Positions 35,258 to 44,258 of a stretch of DNA of 64,000 bases are shown here, one piece after another. A program made the translations under genes and the position numbers. The notes below the pieces were generated by a model. It was not told the DNA's origin and searched no databases. It saw nothing but the letters and a program-made list of their open reading frames with translations. Source of the DNA: Arthrobacter sp. zg-Y820. GTDB lineage: Bacteria; Actinomycetota; Actinomycetes; Actinomycetales; Micrococcaceae. The stretch is from positions 2,232,001 to 2,296,000 of the forward strand of contig NZ_CP126247.1 of assembly GCF_030142155.1 (NCBI RefSeq). The letters run 5' to 3'. The number at the start of each line of letters is the position of its first letter. The first letter of the stretch is position 1.

Positions 35258-35818
35258 CTAGTCCAGGACGAACGGCTTCTTGGCCGGAAGCGGATGCCGC
35301 CGCTTCCAGTTGCCCGGCTCCGCGTACGGCGCCGACCCGATGCCCAGCTTCGTGAAGTCCAGATTGGCCTCGCGCAGGACAACGAGCATGCCCTTCACGG
35401 CCTTGGGAACGTCGGGCACCAGGCAGAAGATGTTCAGCTTGCCGGGTGCGAATTCGCTCTCCTCGACGGTCCCCAGGCCGCGCCAGGAGAAGTAAGAGGT
35501 GAGGGCGGTGCGTGCCTTGTACTCCAGGTAGCGGTCACGCTCCGTGCCCTCGGCAGACTTCAGGGCGTACTGGGCCACCACCCAGTACTGCTCCTCCGGC
35601 GGCAGCTCCGCATATCCCAGCTCGGCTGACTTGGCGGCGAAAGCAGCGAACTTTTTCTCCGCCGCGGCTTCATCGATTGAGGCAACCGCGCTGCTGGTTC
35701 CCATGTAGCCCACGGGGCCCTGGCTGATCATGAATTCCTGCGACTCGGCCTCATACATCGCCTCGCGGAAGTGCAGGACCCCCTTGTCGTCCCGGTGGTA
35801 CATCACGGTGATGCTCAT
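35258..35818 (-). CDS. hypothetical protein
   Basis: 186 residues from ATG 35818 (MSITVMYHRDDKG). I do not recognise the family. Soluble, without signal peptide or membrane segment; sequence is mixed alpha/beta with GLGTVEESEFAPGKLNIFCL and KGMLVVLREANLDFTKLG as its most conserved-looking blocks and a basic end. Converges on qcrB through the 27-bp hairpin; a GntR-type regulator lies 135 bp upstream on the same strand. Codon use is like its neighbours, so it is a real gene. Confidence 0.7.
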   Translation of the reverse strand: MSITVMYHRDDKGVLHFREAMYEAESQEFMISQGPVGYMGTSSAVASIDEAAAEKKFAAFAAKSAELGYAELPPEEQYWVVAQYALKSAEGTERDRYLEYKARTALTSYFSWRGLGTVEESEFAPGKLNIFCLVPDVPKAVKGMLVVLREANLDFTKLGIGSAPYAEPGNWKRRHPLPAKKPFVLD

Positions 35819-35952
35819 TTTTCGGTAGCCTCCCTGGCTGATGGTGCTGTGGGTGGTGTCTATCCACGCTGTTGGTCTTGTGAGTGCTGTCTTGTGGGTG
35901 CCTGCTGGACAGCGCTGAGCTGAACAGTGCCGCACGAGCCTCTTCCGCGGCT

Positions 35953-36747
35953 TCAGGAGCCCGGATGCCTGCCCGGGTGGTAGGAACGCGGCGTCCGCAT
36001 TCCGGGACGCTGCAGGGGCACCCAGAGCTTGTACCGGTCAGCGCGGTAGTACGAGACCGAGTAGTCCACCATCGACCGGGCGACGTAGGCGTGCCGCTGG
36101 ATCTTCAGCAGCGGAGCGCCGAGCTCCACGTTGAGCAGTCGAGCGATGGACGCGGAGGCGGCGGTCGCCTCGATGGTGTCCTCGCCCCACTCCATCACCA
36201 TGCCGTACCGTTCACTGAGCACCCGGTACAGCGAGGTGGGGGGCTCTTCATCGAGCATCCCCGGAACGTGGACGGCGGGAATGAAGTTCTCATCAACGCT
36301 CATTGGCTCGCCGTCCGCGAGCAGTTGGCGGCGGAACCGGATCACCGGCTGGCCGGGATCAATCTGCAGCTCCCTCGCCACCAGATGGGAAGCGCCGATC
36401 TGTTCGAAGCTGAGGACCCGGGCGTCCGGGACCATGCCGCGTCGATGCATTTCCTCGCTGTACGACGTCAGCTTGACCTGCAGGTCCATTTTGGGGCGGG
36501 CCACAAACGTGCCCAATCCAACCACGCGTTCGAGCACTTCGTCAGCGACGAGGGCATCGATGGCCTGCCGTACCGTCATCCTCGCCACACCGAAGTGGTC
36601 GGCCAGCACACGTTCGGAGGGAATGGCGGCGCCGGCAGGCGCATGCTGGTCCACGAAGCGGCGCAGTATGTTCTGCAGCTGCAGGTGCTTGGCGACGCCG
36701 GAGGCCGGGTCGAGCAGCTCCGGAAACCGCCTCAGGGCCTGGTGCAT
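35953..36747 (-). CDS. GntR-family regulator (HutC/UTRA type)
   Basis: 264 residues. Winged helix GAAIPSERVLADHFGVARMT followed by VRQAIDALVADEVLERV, then a UTRA ligand domain (FEQIGASHLVARELQIDPG, DENFIPAVHVPGML, YVARSMVDYSVSYYRADRYK). The HutC group responds to amino-sugars or small acids. Lies between the cta operon and the hypothetical gene; no sugar operon adjoins it, so target unknown. Confidence 0.88.
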   Translation of the reverse strand: MHQALRRFPELLDPASGVAKHLQLQNILRRFVDQHAPAGAAIPSERVLADHFGVARMTVRQAIDALVADEVLERVVGLGTFVARPKMDLQVKLTSYSEEMHRRGMVPDARVLSFEQIGASHLVARELQIDPGQPVIRFRRQLLADGEPMSVDENFIPAVHVPGMLDEEPPTSLYRVLSERYGMVMEWGEDTIEATAASASIARLLNVELGAPLLKIQRHAYVARSMVDYSVSYYRADRYKLWVPLQRPGMRTPRSYHPGRHPGS

Positions 36748-36920
36748 GACAGCCGCCGAATTCTGAGGTCCGTTCTGGTGCGCATCCGGTTCCTTCCCTC
36801 GGCGTAGGTGCTATTCAAGGATAACGGCCGGGAGCGCGGGCCAGGAACGCCGCCGCTCCGGAGCGGGCGACGGGCTGGGCAGCTCCGGTGGCCCCCGGAA
36901 GCAGGGCCGGGTATTAAACA

Positions 36921-36953
36921 GCAGAGGACCCGCAGTATTTGCGGGTCCTCTGC
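36921..36953. terminator. hairpin downstream of the ctaC-ctaD-ctaF operon
   Basis: GCAGAGGACCCGCA (36921-36934) and TGCGGGTCCTCTGC (36940-36953) form a perfect 14-bp stem with a 5-base loop, 51 bp after the ctaF stop on the minus strand. Confidence 0.8.
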
Positions 36954-37003
36954 CTAAACTTCACCGTCGGGTTTTCACCCTGGGTGTTTTGCTTGCCGGA
37001 GCC

Positions 37004-37405
37004 TTAGTGTGCGTGGGCTCCGCGGCTGTATTCGTACACCCAGCCGACCAGGGCGATCAGCGCCAGGCCGGCACTGATGTAAAGAATCCACCAGCCGATT
37101 GCCATGCCCAGGAATCCGCCTGCGGCGGCGAGGCCGAGCAGCAGGGGCCACCAGCTCCACGGGCTGAAGAAGCCCTGTTCGCCGGATCCTTCGTGGATTT
37201 CGGCGTCGAGCCGGTCCTCCGGACGTTCACCAATGCGCTTGCCGGTGAAGCCGATGTAGAAGGCGATCATGGCGGACATCGCGCCGGTGAGGAACAGTGC
37301 CAGGTAGCCCACCGGTTCCATCCACTCGACGAGGTAACCGTAGACAACGCCGACGACCACGAAGAAGGGCGCCAGGTATGCGAAGAGCTTAGTCTCTACT
37401 TTCAA
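37004..37405 (-). CDS. ctaF: actinobacterial cytochrome c oxidase subunit IV
   Basis: 133 residues with four hydrophobic helices; starts [49 protein letters not shown] and EYSRGAHAH at the end match the actinobacterial CtaF found in the bcc-aa3 supercomplex. TTG overlaps the ctaD stop by 4 bp, so translationally coupled. Last gene of ctaC-ctaD-ctaF. Confidence 0.92.
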   Translation of the reverse strand: MKVETKLFAYLAPFFVVVGVVYGYLVEWMEPVGYLALFLTGAMSAMIAFYIGFTGKRIGERPEDRLDAEIHEGSGEQGFFSPWSWWPLLLGLAAAGGFLGMAIGWWILYISAGLALIALVGWVYEYSRGAHAH

Positions 37406-39123
37406 TTGACCTTCTCCTTACGGTCGCCCGGTCCGAAGACCTTGCCGGCGGCCGACGTGTCGGTCACCGTCTGCTGCAGTTCAGGATGGTGCAGGTCCAG
37501 TGCCGGACGCTCAGAACGGATGCGCGGCAGCGACGTGAAGTTGTGGCGCGGAGGCGGGCAGGAGGTTGCCCACTCCAGCGAGCCGCCGAAGCCCCAGGGG
37601 TCATCAACTTCAACCTTCTTGCCGTGGCGCCAGGTGATGTACACGTTCCAGAAGAACGGAATCATCGAGGCACCCAGCAGGAACGAACCAAAGGTGGAGA
37701 ACTGGTTCATCAGGGTGAAGTTATCCTCCGGCAGGTAATCGGCGTAGCGGCGCGGCATGCCGAGCACGCCGAGCCAGTGCTGAACCAGGAAGGTGGCGTG
37801 GAAGCCGACGAACAGCATCCAGAAGTGGATCTTGCCAAGGCGCTCGTTGAGCATCTTGCCGGTCCACTTGGGCCACCAGAAGTAGAAGCCCGCGAACATT
37901 GCGAACACAACGGTTCCGAAGATCACGTAGTGGAAGTGTGCCACCACGAAGTAGGTGTCGGAAACGTGGAAGTCGAGCGGCGGCGAGGCCAGGATGATGC
38001 CGGTCAGACCACCGAAGAGGAAGGTGATCAGGAAGCCGATGCTCCAGAGCATGGGGGTTTCGAAGGTGATCGATCCCCGCCACATGGTGCCAATCCAGTT
38101 GAAGAACTTCACGCCGGTTGGCACCGCGATCAGCATTGTCATGAAGGAGAAGAACGGGAGCATTACCGCACCCGTAACGTACATGTGGTGGGCCCACACG
38201 GTCACGGACAGGGCTGCAATGGCGATCGTGGCGTAAACCAGGCCCTTGTAGCCGAAGATCGGCTTGCGGCTGAACACCGGCAGGATCTCGGAGATGATGC
38301 CGAAGAACGGCAGCGCGATGATGTACACCTCGGGGTGGCCGAAGAACCAGAACAGGTGCTGCCAAAGGATGGCTCCGCCGCGTTCGGGATCGAAGATGTG
38401 CGCCCCGAACCGTCGGTCAGCGCCGAGTGCGAACAGAGCTGCTGCCAGCGGCGGGAAGGCCATCATGACGAGGATGGCGGTGACCAGGGTGTTCCAGGTG
38501 AAGATCGGCATCCGCCACATGGTCATGCCCGGGGCACGCATGCAGATGATCGTGGTGATGAAGTTGACCGAACCAAGGATGGTACCGAAACCGGACAGTG
38601 CCAGCCCGAAGACCCAGAGATCTCCACCGACGCCGGGTGAGAACGTGGTGTTCGACAGCGGCGCATACGCGAACCAGCCGAAGGAAGCAGCACCCTGCGG
38701 AGTGATGAAGCCGGCAACGGCGATGGTGCTGCCGAAGAGGAAGAACCAGAAAGCCAGGGCGTTCAGGCGGGGGAACGCAACGTCGGGCGCACCGATCTGC
38801 AGCGGCATCATGACGTTGGCGAAACCGGAGAACAGCGGGGTTGCGAACATCAGCAGCATTACTGTGCCGTGCATGGTGAACAGCTGGTTGTACTGTTCCT
38901 TGGTCTGCAGGATCTGCATACCGGGTTCAAACAGCTCGGCACGGATGACCAGGGCCATCACGCCTGCGAGACAGAAGAAAATGAATGAGGCGATCAGGTA
39001 CATGTACCCGATGGTCTTGTGGTCAGTGGAGGTGATCCAACTGACGATGATGCGTCCCTTGGAGACGGGGACGACGCGCGGTGCAACTTGAGTATCTTCC
39101 GAAGTGTATTCGAGAGTAGTCAC
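37402..39123 (-). CDS. ctaD: cytochrome c oxidase subunit I
   Basis: 573 residues with twelve membrane helices, holding heme a, heme a3 and Cu[18 protein letters not shown] carries the cross-linked His-Tyr, [10 protein letters not shown] the two further CuB histidines, and [15 protein letters not shown] the heme a/a3 histidines. GTG start at 39123. The C-terminal [16 protein letters not shown] tail is typical of actinobacteria. Lies 9 bp after ctaC. Confidence 0.96.
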   Translation of the reverse strand: MTTLEYTSEDTQVAPRVVPVSKGRIIVSWITSTDHKTIGYMYLIASFIFFCLAGVMALVIRAELFEPGMQILQTKEQYNQLFTMHGTVMLLMFATPLFSGFANVMMPLQIGAPDVAFPRLNALAFWFFLFGSTIAVAGFITPQGAASFGWFAYAPLSNTTFSPGVGGDLWVFGLALSGFGTILGSVNFITTIICMRAPGMTMWRMPIFTWNTLVTAILVMMAFPPLAAALFALGADRRFGAHIFDPERGGAILWQHLFWFFGHPEVYIIALPFFGIISEILPVFSRKPIFGYKGLVYATIAIAALSVTVWAHHMYVTGAVMLPFFSFMTMLIAVPTGVKFFNWIGTMWRGSITFETPMLWSIGFLITFLFGGLTGIILASPPLDFHVSDTYFVVAHFHYVIFGTVVFAMFAGFYFWWPKWTGKMLNERLGKIHFWMLFVGFHATFLVQHWLGVLGMPRRYADYLPEDNFTLMNQFSTFGSFLLGASMIPFFWNVYITWRHGKKVEVDDPWGFGGSLEWATSCPPPRHNFTSLPRIRSERPALDLHHPELQQTVTDTSAAGKVFGPGDRKEKVN

Positions 39124-39132
39124 AGCTTCCTC

Positions 39133-39987
39133 CTACCTCCTTACTTCGCTTGATTCTGAGTTGTACACGCGGTCGTACTCGGAGCCGACCTGGCCGTCGG
39201 GCAGGGTGTCGAGGTACGCGTCGTACTCGGCTTCCGAAACCACCTTGACGTTGAAGAGCATTTCCGAGTGGTACTCGCCGCAGAGTTCTGCACACTTACC
39301 TTCGTAGGTGCCCTCGATGCCGGGAGTGATGTTGATGTAGTTCGTGCGTCCGGGGTAAAGGTCCATCTTCTGGAGGAAGGCCGGGACCCAGAACGAGTGC
39401 TGGACGTCGCGGGAGTTCAGCTGAAGCTCAACCGTCTGGTCGACCGGCAGGTAGAGGGTCGGCATTTCCGTCTCTGCCTTCTCCGTGCCGTCCAGGTTTA
39501 CCTGCACGTTGAGGTCGTACTTGTCCTCATTGACGTAGTTGAAGTCCCAGGACCACTGCTTGCCGCGGACGTCAACGACGACGTCTGGATCATCCACGCG
39601 CTCACTAATGGCCCGAATGTCCTGGTCGGTGAAGTAGAACAACACCAGCACCATGAACAGCGGGATCGCCGTGTAGAAAATCTCCAGGGGAAGGTTGTAG
39701 CTCAGCTGCCGCGGGTAGCCGGTCTCGTTCTTCCGGCGCCGGTAGGCGACGATGCACCAAATGATCAGTGCCCAGGTGAGCACCCCAACTGCCAATGCCG
39801 CGATCCATGAATTGACCCAAAGGTCCATGATTCGGCCGGTGTGGTTGGTGGTGTCGCGTTCCGTGGGCAACCAGCCTCTTTGGACTTCTGACGAACAACC
39901 CGATAAAAACAACGCGCCGGCCGACGTTACGGCTGAGATCTTTAAGATCCTGGCGCGTCGGCTGCTGGTTCGGTCCTGCGAACTCAC
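39133..39987 (-). CDS. ctaC: cytochrome c oxidase subunit II
   Basis: 284 residues. Lipoprotein-type signal with LSGC lipobox (about 28-31), two membrane helices (WIAALAVGVLTWALIIWCIV; IFYTAIPLFMVLVLFYF) and an outer cupredoxin domain with the CuA site GKCAELCGEYHSEM. GTG start 39987. First gene of the operon; receives electrons from the QcrC hemes. An acidic stretch in the CuA domain is typical of actinobacteria. Confidence 0.95.
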   Translation of the reverse strand: MSSQDRTSSRRARILKISAVTSAGALFLSGCSSEVQRGWLPTERDTTNHTGRIMDLWVNSWIAALAVGVLTWALIIWCIVAYRRRKNETGYPRQLSYNLPLEIFYTAIPLFMVLVLFYFTDQDIRAISERVDDPDVVVDVRGKQWSWDFNYVNEDKYDLNVQVNLDGTEKAETEMPTLYLPVDQTVELQLNSRDVQHSFWVPAFLQKMDLYPGRTNYINITPGIEGTYEGKCAELCGEYHSEMLFNVKVVSEAEYDAYLDTLPDGQVGSEYDRVYNSESSEVRR

Positions 39988-40165
39988 AGACGGCCCTTCC
40001 TCTTGTTACGTGCAAGTGCGGCACAGCAGGCAGACGAATCCCCCAACTGCGCACGATCAGTTTTACTACTACGTGTAGAGCTTACCCGCACGCGTGGCCA
40101 TCTAGTGACAGACCGCACCGCGTCCCGGCAAAATACCGTGTATTACGGCCGCCGGAGCGGCTGCG

Positions 40166-40192
40166 GGGTCCCCGTCAGTGAAACGGGGTACC
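40166..40192. terminator. hairpin downstream of the ErpA-like gene
   Basis: GGGT-CCCCGT at 40166-40175 pairs with ACGGGG-TACCC at 40183-40192 with one bulged base and a 7-base loop, 11 bp after the minus-strand stop. No clear T-tract, so efficiency is uncertain. Confidence 0.5.
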
Positions 40193-40203
40193 CGGGAGGA
40201 AGC

Positions 40204-40605
40204 CTAGTGGAATGAGTCGCCGCAGGCACATGACCCGCCGGCGTTGGGGTTGTCGATGGTGAACCCCTGCTTGGAGATGGTGTCTTCGAAGTCGATGGAC
40301 GCGCCGGACAGGTAGGGCACGCTCATCTTGTCCACGATGACCTCGACGCCGTCGAAATCCCGAACGGCATCGCCGTCAAGGACCCGCTCGTCGAAGTACA
40401 GCTGGTAGATCAAGCCAGAGCATCCGCCGGGCTGGACAGCCACGCGAAGCCGCAGGTCGGTCCGGCCTTCCTGCTCCAAGAGGCTGCGCACCTTGCCGGC
40501 GGCAACGTCGGAGAGGGCAACGTCGTGGGTCGGCAGCTCCGTTTCCGGGGCGGCAGCTGCTGCCATATCCACGCTGGTGCCGGTTTCGCTGGTGGAAGTA
40601 CTCAT
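40204..40605 (-). CDS. erpA: A-type iron-sulfur cluster insertion protein
   Basis: 133 residues of the HesB/IscA/ErpA family. Three conserved cysteines: Cys in PGGCSGLIYQL and the C-terminal pair in GGSCACGDSF, which hold or deliver an Fe-S cluster. N-terminal 25 residues are Ser/Thr/Ala-rich. Lies upstream of ctaC on the same strand (216 bp), where it is commonly found in actinobacteria; may serve the Rieske or other respiratory clusters. Confidence 0.9.
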   Translation of the reverse strand: MSTSTSETGTSVDMAAAAAPETELPTHDVALSDVAAGKVRSLLEQEGRTDLRLRVAVQPGGCSGLIYQLYFDERVLDGDAVRDFDGVEVIVDKMSVPYLSGASIDFEDTISKQGFTIDNPNAGGSCACGDSFH

Positions 40606-40775
40606 TACGTCTCTCTTTCTTCACGTGGTCCGTGCACGGGAGGGCAGTGGCGCTCCCCCGGGCTCCGGGCCAGTTCCTTCTCCATGGTACGTCGATGCAT
40701 ACACACAGATATACAGAGCCAACGCGGCCGGGCCCGAAAAGATTTCCGTGCCCGGCCGCGTGCTTTCCGCGCAGG

Positions 40776-42182
40776 CTACGAGCCGGCGCGCCCGAGGCTG
40801 GCCAGGAGCAGTGCTTCGGCCAGCACCGCGTTGCGGAAGTCACCCAGGTCCAGGGACTCGTTGGCGCTGTGGGCCCGGGAATCCGGATCCTCCACACCGG
40901 TGATCAGGATCTGTGCGGACGGGAACAGCTCGGTGAGGTCGGCGATAAACGGAATGGAACCGCCCATGCCGGACTCCACGGGCTCCACGCCGTCCCAGGC
41001 CTCGCGCAGGGCCCAGAGGGCAGTGCGTGCCGCAGCGGCGGACGTGTCGGTGGCAAAGGCCTGGCCCTGCTCCCCCGGGACGAAGGTCACCTTGGCGCCG
41101 AACGGCGCGTTGGCCTGCACGTGGCGCTCGACGGCGGCCATCGCTTCCGCGGGACTCTGCCCCGGGGCGAGGCGCAGGCTGAACTTGGCCCGCGCCCTGG
41201 GCTGGATCGTGTTCGAGGACATGGCCACCGTCGGCACGTCGATGCCGATGATGGACAGCGCGGGCTTGGTCCACAGCCGGGACGCGATCGAGCCCGTGCC
41301 GGCCAGCTGCACGCCGTCGAGCACTGAGGAGTCCCCGCGGAAGTCGGCTTCGTCGTATTCGACCGCGGCGCTGTCGGACGAGACGAGGCCGGCGATGGCG
41401 ACGTCTCCGGCGTCGTCGTGGAAGGTGGCGATCAGGCGCGCCAGCAGGGTGGGCGCATCCAGCACCGGTCCGCCGAACATTCCCGAATGCACCGCGTGGT
41501 CCAAGACCTGCACCTCAACGGTGCCGTCCACCAGGCCGCGCAGGCTGGTGGTCAGGGCCGGCACGCCGACCTTCCAGTTCCCGGAGTCCGCCACCACGAT
41601 CACGTCGGCCTCCAGCAGGCTGCGGTAGGTCTCGAGGAACTTCCGGAAGGTTGGTGAACCGGCTTCCTCCTCACCTTCAATGAAGAGGGTGATGCCGACG
41701 CCGGATTCTTCCCCGAGGACCTCGTCCAGGGCACGCAGGGCGCCGATGTGGGCCATGATCCCGGCCTTGTCATCCGCGGCGCCGCGCCCGTAAAGGCGGC
41801 CGTTGCGCTCGGTGGCGGTGAAGGGCTCCGACTCCCACAGCGCCAGGTCCCCCGGAGGCTGAACGTCATGGTGGGCGTACAGCAGGACGGTGGGCTTGCC
41901 TGCCTTTGCGGGCCGGCGGGCGACGACGGCGGGGCCTCCGGGCTTGCCGTTGTTGTCCACCCGCAGGATCTGCACCTCCGACAGTCCGGCTTCCCGGATC
42001 AGTGCCGCCACGGCTTCGGCGCTTTCGTTCAGCCGCTCCGGGTCAAAGGAATCCCAGGCAATGCCGGGAATGGAGACCAGGGACTTGAGCTGCTCAACCG
42101 TACGGGGGAAATCGGCCGCCACGGCGGACCGCAGGGCATCCACATCCACGGACGAAGAGGGAGATTCTGGATTCAAAGTCAT
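40776..42182 (-). CDS. M20-family metallopeptidase (dipeptidase)
   Basis: 468 residues. Di-zinc site: YAHHDVQPPGD (His/Asp), GRGAADDKAG (bridging Asp), EGEEEAGSP (catalytic Glu-Glu), VADSGN and a final HSANESLDL. The dimerisation domain lies between about 200 and 320. Acts on dipeptides or N-acyl amino acids in the cytoplasm. ATG 42182 (MTLNPESPS) chosen; divergent from the DUF3043 gene. Confidence 0.9.
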   Translation of the reverse strand: MTLNPESPSSSVDVDALRSAVAADFPRTVEQLKSLVSIPGIAWDSFDPERLNESAEAVAALIREAGLSEVQILRVDNNGKPGGPAVVARRPAKAGKPTVLLYAHHDVQPPGDLALWESEPFTATERNGRLYGRGAADDKAGIMAHIGALRALDEVLGEESGVGITLFIEGEEEAGSPTFRKFLETYRSLLEADVIVVADSGNWKVGVPALTTSLRGLVDGTVEVQVLDHAVHSGMFGGPVLDAPTLLARLIATFHDDAGDVAIAGLVSSDSAAVEYDEADFRGDSSVLDGVQLAGTGSIASRLWTKPALSIIGIDVPTVAMSSNTIQPRARAKFSLRLAPGQSPAEAMAAVERHVQANAPFGAKVTFVPGEQGQAFATDTSAAAARTALWALREAWDGVEPVESGMGGSIPFIADLTELFPSAQILITGVEDPDSRAHSANESLDLGDFRNAVLAEALLLASLGRAGS

Positions 42183-42265
42183 AACAAAACAGTACATGCG
42201 GGCCCCCGCGTCCGGGCAACGGAAATTCGGGACCGCTCGGGCCGCTGCCAAGGTATCCTAAAGGG

Positions 42266-42865
42266 GTGTTCGGACGAAAGAATGAAGCGCCCACCGCGCA
42301 GGAAACTGTGGACCAGGCTGCCGCGGCAGCCCAGACCAGCTCAGCGCGCACCGCCGCGGGGAAGGGAACCCCTACGCCCAAGCGCAAAGACCAGGTGGCT
42401 GCGCGGCAGCGGCCGCTGGTGCCGACCGACCGCAAGGCGGCGAAGAATGCCAGCCGTGATGCCATGCGCGAGGAACGGCTGAAGACCCGCGCCGCGCTGG
42501 ACACCGGCGACGAGCGCTACCTCCCCCTGCGTGACAAGGGACCGCAGCGCCGGTTCATCCGCGACGTGGTGGACTCCCGCTGGAACCTGGGCGAGTTTGT
42601 CATGATCGCCGCCCTGGTGTTCGTGGTGTTCAGCTTCATCCAGAACATCACTGTGCAGAGCATTGTCATGCTGGCGTTCTGGGTCCTGATCCTGGCCGTC
42701 ATCCTCGACTCGTTCATCCTGCGGTCGCTCCTGCGCCGCCGCCTGACTGACAAGTTCGGCGGGCCCAACTCAGGTGACGTCTGGTACGGCGTGTCCCGTG
42801 CGCTCCAGCTGCGCCGCTTCCGCCTGCCGAAGCCCCAGGTCAAGCGCGGCGAAAAGCCCGTCTAA
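42266..42865 (+). CDS. DUF3043 membrane protein
   Basis: 199 residues starting GTG-TTC (MFGRKNEAPTAQETVDQ) after AAGGG. Basic N-terminal half, KGPQRRFIRDVVDSRWNLGEF the DUF3043 core, two adjacent membrane helices (FVMIAALVFVVFSFI; IVMLAFWVLILAVILDSFIL), then a basic tail. Found only in actinobacteria; function unknown. Followed by a 16-bp minisatellite and a terminator. Confidence 0.88.
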   Translation: MFGRKNEAPTAQETVDQAAAAAQTSSARTAAGKGTPTPKRKDQVAARQRPLVPTDRKAAKNASRDAMREERLKTRAALDTGDERYLPLRDKGPQRRFIRDVVDSRWNLGEFVMIAALVFVVFSFIQNITVQSIVMLAFWVLILAVILDSFILRSLLRRRLTDKFGGPNSGDVWYGVSRALQLRRFRLPKPQVKRGEKPV

Positions 42866-42881
42866 CCCGCACGGGTTCCCG

Positions 42882-42970
42882 GCAAGACCCTGTTTCAGCA
42901 AGACCCTGTTTCAGCAAGACCCTGTTTCAGCAAGACCCTGTTTCAGCAAGACCCTGTTTCAGCAAGACCC
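42882..42970. repeat. 16-bp minisatellite, 5.6 perfect copies
   Basis: Unit gcaagaccctgtttca starts at 42882, 42898, 42914, 42930 and 42946, all identical, followed by a 9-bp partial copy at 42962-42970. Located between the DUF3043 stop and the terminator, ending at the first base of the terminator stem. Unit length is not a multiple of three and the array is untranslated. Confidence 0.97.
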
Positions 42971-43002
42971 AAAAAGGGCCGCTCCTTGGAGCGGCCCTTT
43001 TT
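42971..43002. terminator. bidirectional terminator between DUF3043 and pyrD
   Basis: AAAAAGGGCCGCTCC (42971-42985) and GGAGCGGCCCTTTTT (42988-43002) form a perfect 15-bp stem with a 2-base gap and T-tracts in both directions. Confidence 0.93.
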
Positions 43003-43038
43003 CTCGTCCTGCAACTGCTCCTGCAGTTACACCTGCAG

Positions 43039-44106
43039 CTACTTCAGCAGGCGGGCCAGCCGCCGGTTGATCCGCGCCGCCCAGAACGGACCCTCGTAGA
43101 GGAACGCCGTGTACCCCTGGACCAGGGTGGCGCCGGCGTCAAGGCGCTCCTTGACGTCGCGGGCCGATTCCACGCCGCCCACCGAAACGATGACCGGCCC
43201 GTCCTCGCCGAGGCGTGCCCGCAGCCGCTTCAGGATTTCCACTGACCGCCGCCGCAGCGGCGCTCCGCTGAGCCCGCCCACTCCGCACGCGATCACCTTC
43301 TGCGGATCGGTGACGAGACCCTCGCGTGCAATTGTTGTGTTGGTGGCGATCACGCCGTCGAGGCCCAGGTCCAGGGCCAGCCGGGCGACGTCGTCGACGT
43401 CGTCGTCCGTGAGGTCGGGGGCGATCTTCACCAGCAGCGGCACATGCCTTCCGGCCGCTGCGTCAGCAGCCTCGCCCACCGCGGTGAGCAGCGGACGCAG
43501 CGACTCAATGTTCTGCAGCTGACGCAGTCCCGGAGTGTTGGGCGAGGATACGTTCACCACCAGATAGTCGGCCTGGGGCGCCAGCTCCCGGGTGCTGATC
43601 AGGTAGTCATCGATGGCGTCGGCCAGGTCCACGGCCTTCGTCTTGCCGATGTTGATGCCGATGACCGGGCGGTTCGGGCCGGCTTTGGCCAGCGCCGCGC
43701 GGGCCTGCGCCACCCGGGGGGCCACGGCTGCCGCGCCGTCGTTGTTGAACCCCATCCGGTTGATCACGGCGCGGTCCTCCACCAGCCGGAAGAGCCGCGG
43801 TTTCGGATTGCCCGGCTGGGCCCGGCCCGTCACCGTTCCAACCTCCACATGGCCAAAACCCATGTTGGTCAGGGCCACAATGCCGGATCCCTCTTTGTCG
43901 AACCCGGCGGCCAACCCGAAGGGCGACGGGAAGTCCAGCCCGAGGGCGCGGACGCGCAGGTCCGGCGAGGGGCGCATGAGCCGTCGCATCACCGGTCCGG
44001 CGGGAGTCGAGGCGGCGAGCTTGATCAGGTCGAAGCCGATTCGATGTGCTTTTTCCGGGTCCATGCCGGCGAAGACGACACGGAAGAAGGCAGGGTAGAC
44101 GCGCAT
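43039..44106 (-). CDS. pyrD: dihydroorotate dehydrogenase (quinone), class 2
   Basis: 355 residues of pyrimidine synthesis, FMN enzyme passing electrons to quinone. N-terminal helical membrane-association segment (YPAFFRVVFAGMDPEKAHRIGFD) marks class 2; core motifs FGLAAGFDKEG, NRMGFNNDGA, NVSSPNTPGLRQLQ with the catalytic Ser, NTTIAREG and IVSVGGVESARDV. ATG 44106 used. Convergent with DUF3043. Confidence 0.94.
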   Translation of the reverse strand: MRVYPAFFRVVFAGMDPEKAHRIGFDLIKLAASTPAGPVMRRLMRPSPDLRVRALGLDFPSPFGLAAGFDKEGSGIVALTNMGFGHVEVGTVTGRAQPGNPKPRLFRLVEDRAVINRMGFNNDGAAAVAPRVAQARAALAKAGPNRPVIGINIGKTKAVDLADAIDDYLISTRELAPQADYLVVNVSSPNTPGLRQLQNIESLRPLLTAVGEAADAAAGRHVPLLVKIAPDLTDDDVDDVARLALDLGLDGVIATNTTIAREGLVTDPQKVIACGVGGLSGAPLRRRSVEILKRLRARLGEDGPVIVSVGGVESARDVKERLDAGATLVQGYTAFLYEGPFWAARINRRLARLLK

Positions 44107-44186
44107 GTTTTCATGCTTGCACTGACGACGGCGCTCCAGCAACTCCGGGCCGGTCCTGTCTCCGGCCGGCGGATCCTCCTGCGCGG

Positions 44187-44258
44187 CTGCACTATTCTCG
44201 ATTTATGGGCAGTACTCGATACATGGGCAGTACTCGATTTATGGGCAGTACTCAATAC
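44187..44258. repeat. 18-bp tandem array containing the start codon of the hydrolase gene
   Basis: Unit atgggcagtactcgatac starts at 44205, 44223 and 44241, with a degenerate partial copy upstream (44189-44204) and ATGGAC beginning the next period at 44259. Copies differ only at the tyr/phe and arg/gln codons. Each copy supplies an in-frame ATG. Confidence 0.92.
44193..44204 (+). promoter_or_regulatory. candidate -10 box for leaderless transcription of the hydrolase gene
   Basis: TATTCT at 44193-44198 lies six bases before ATG 44205, and there is no Shine-Dalgarno sequence, so the transcript could start at the A of the ATG, as is common in actinobacteria. No clear -35 box. Confidence 0.4.

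Noticed and set aside
42882..42970. CRISPR-like array
   Set aside because: Units abut directly with no spacers and there are no cas genes.
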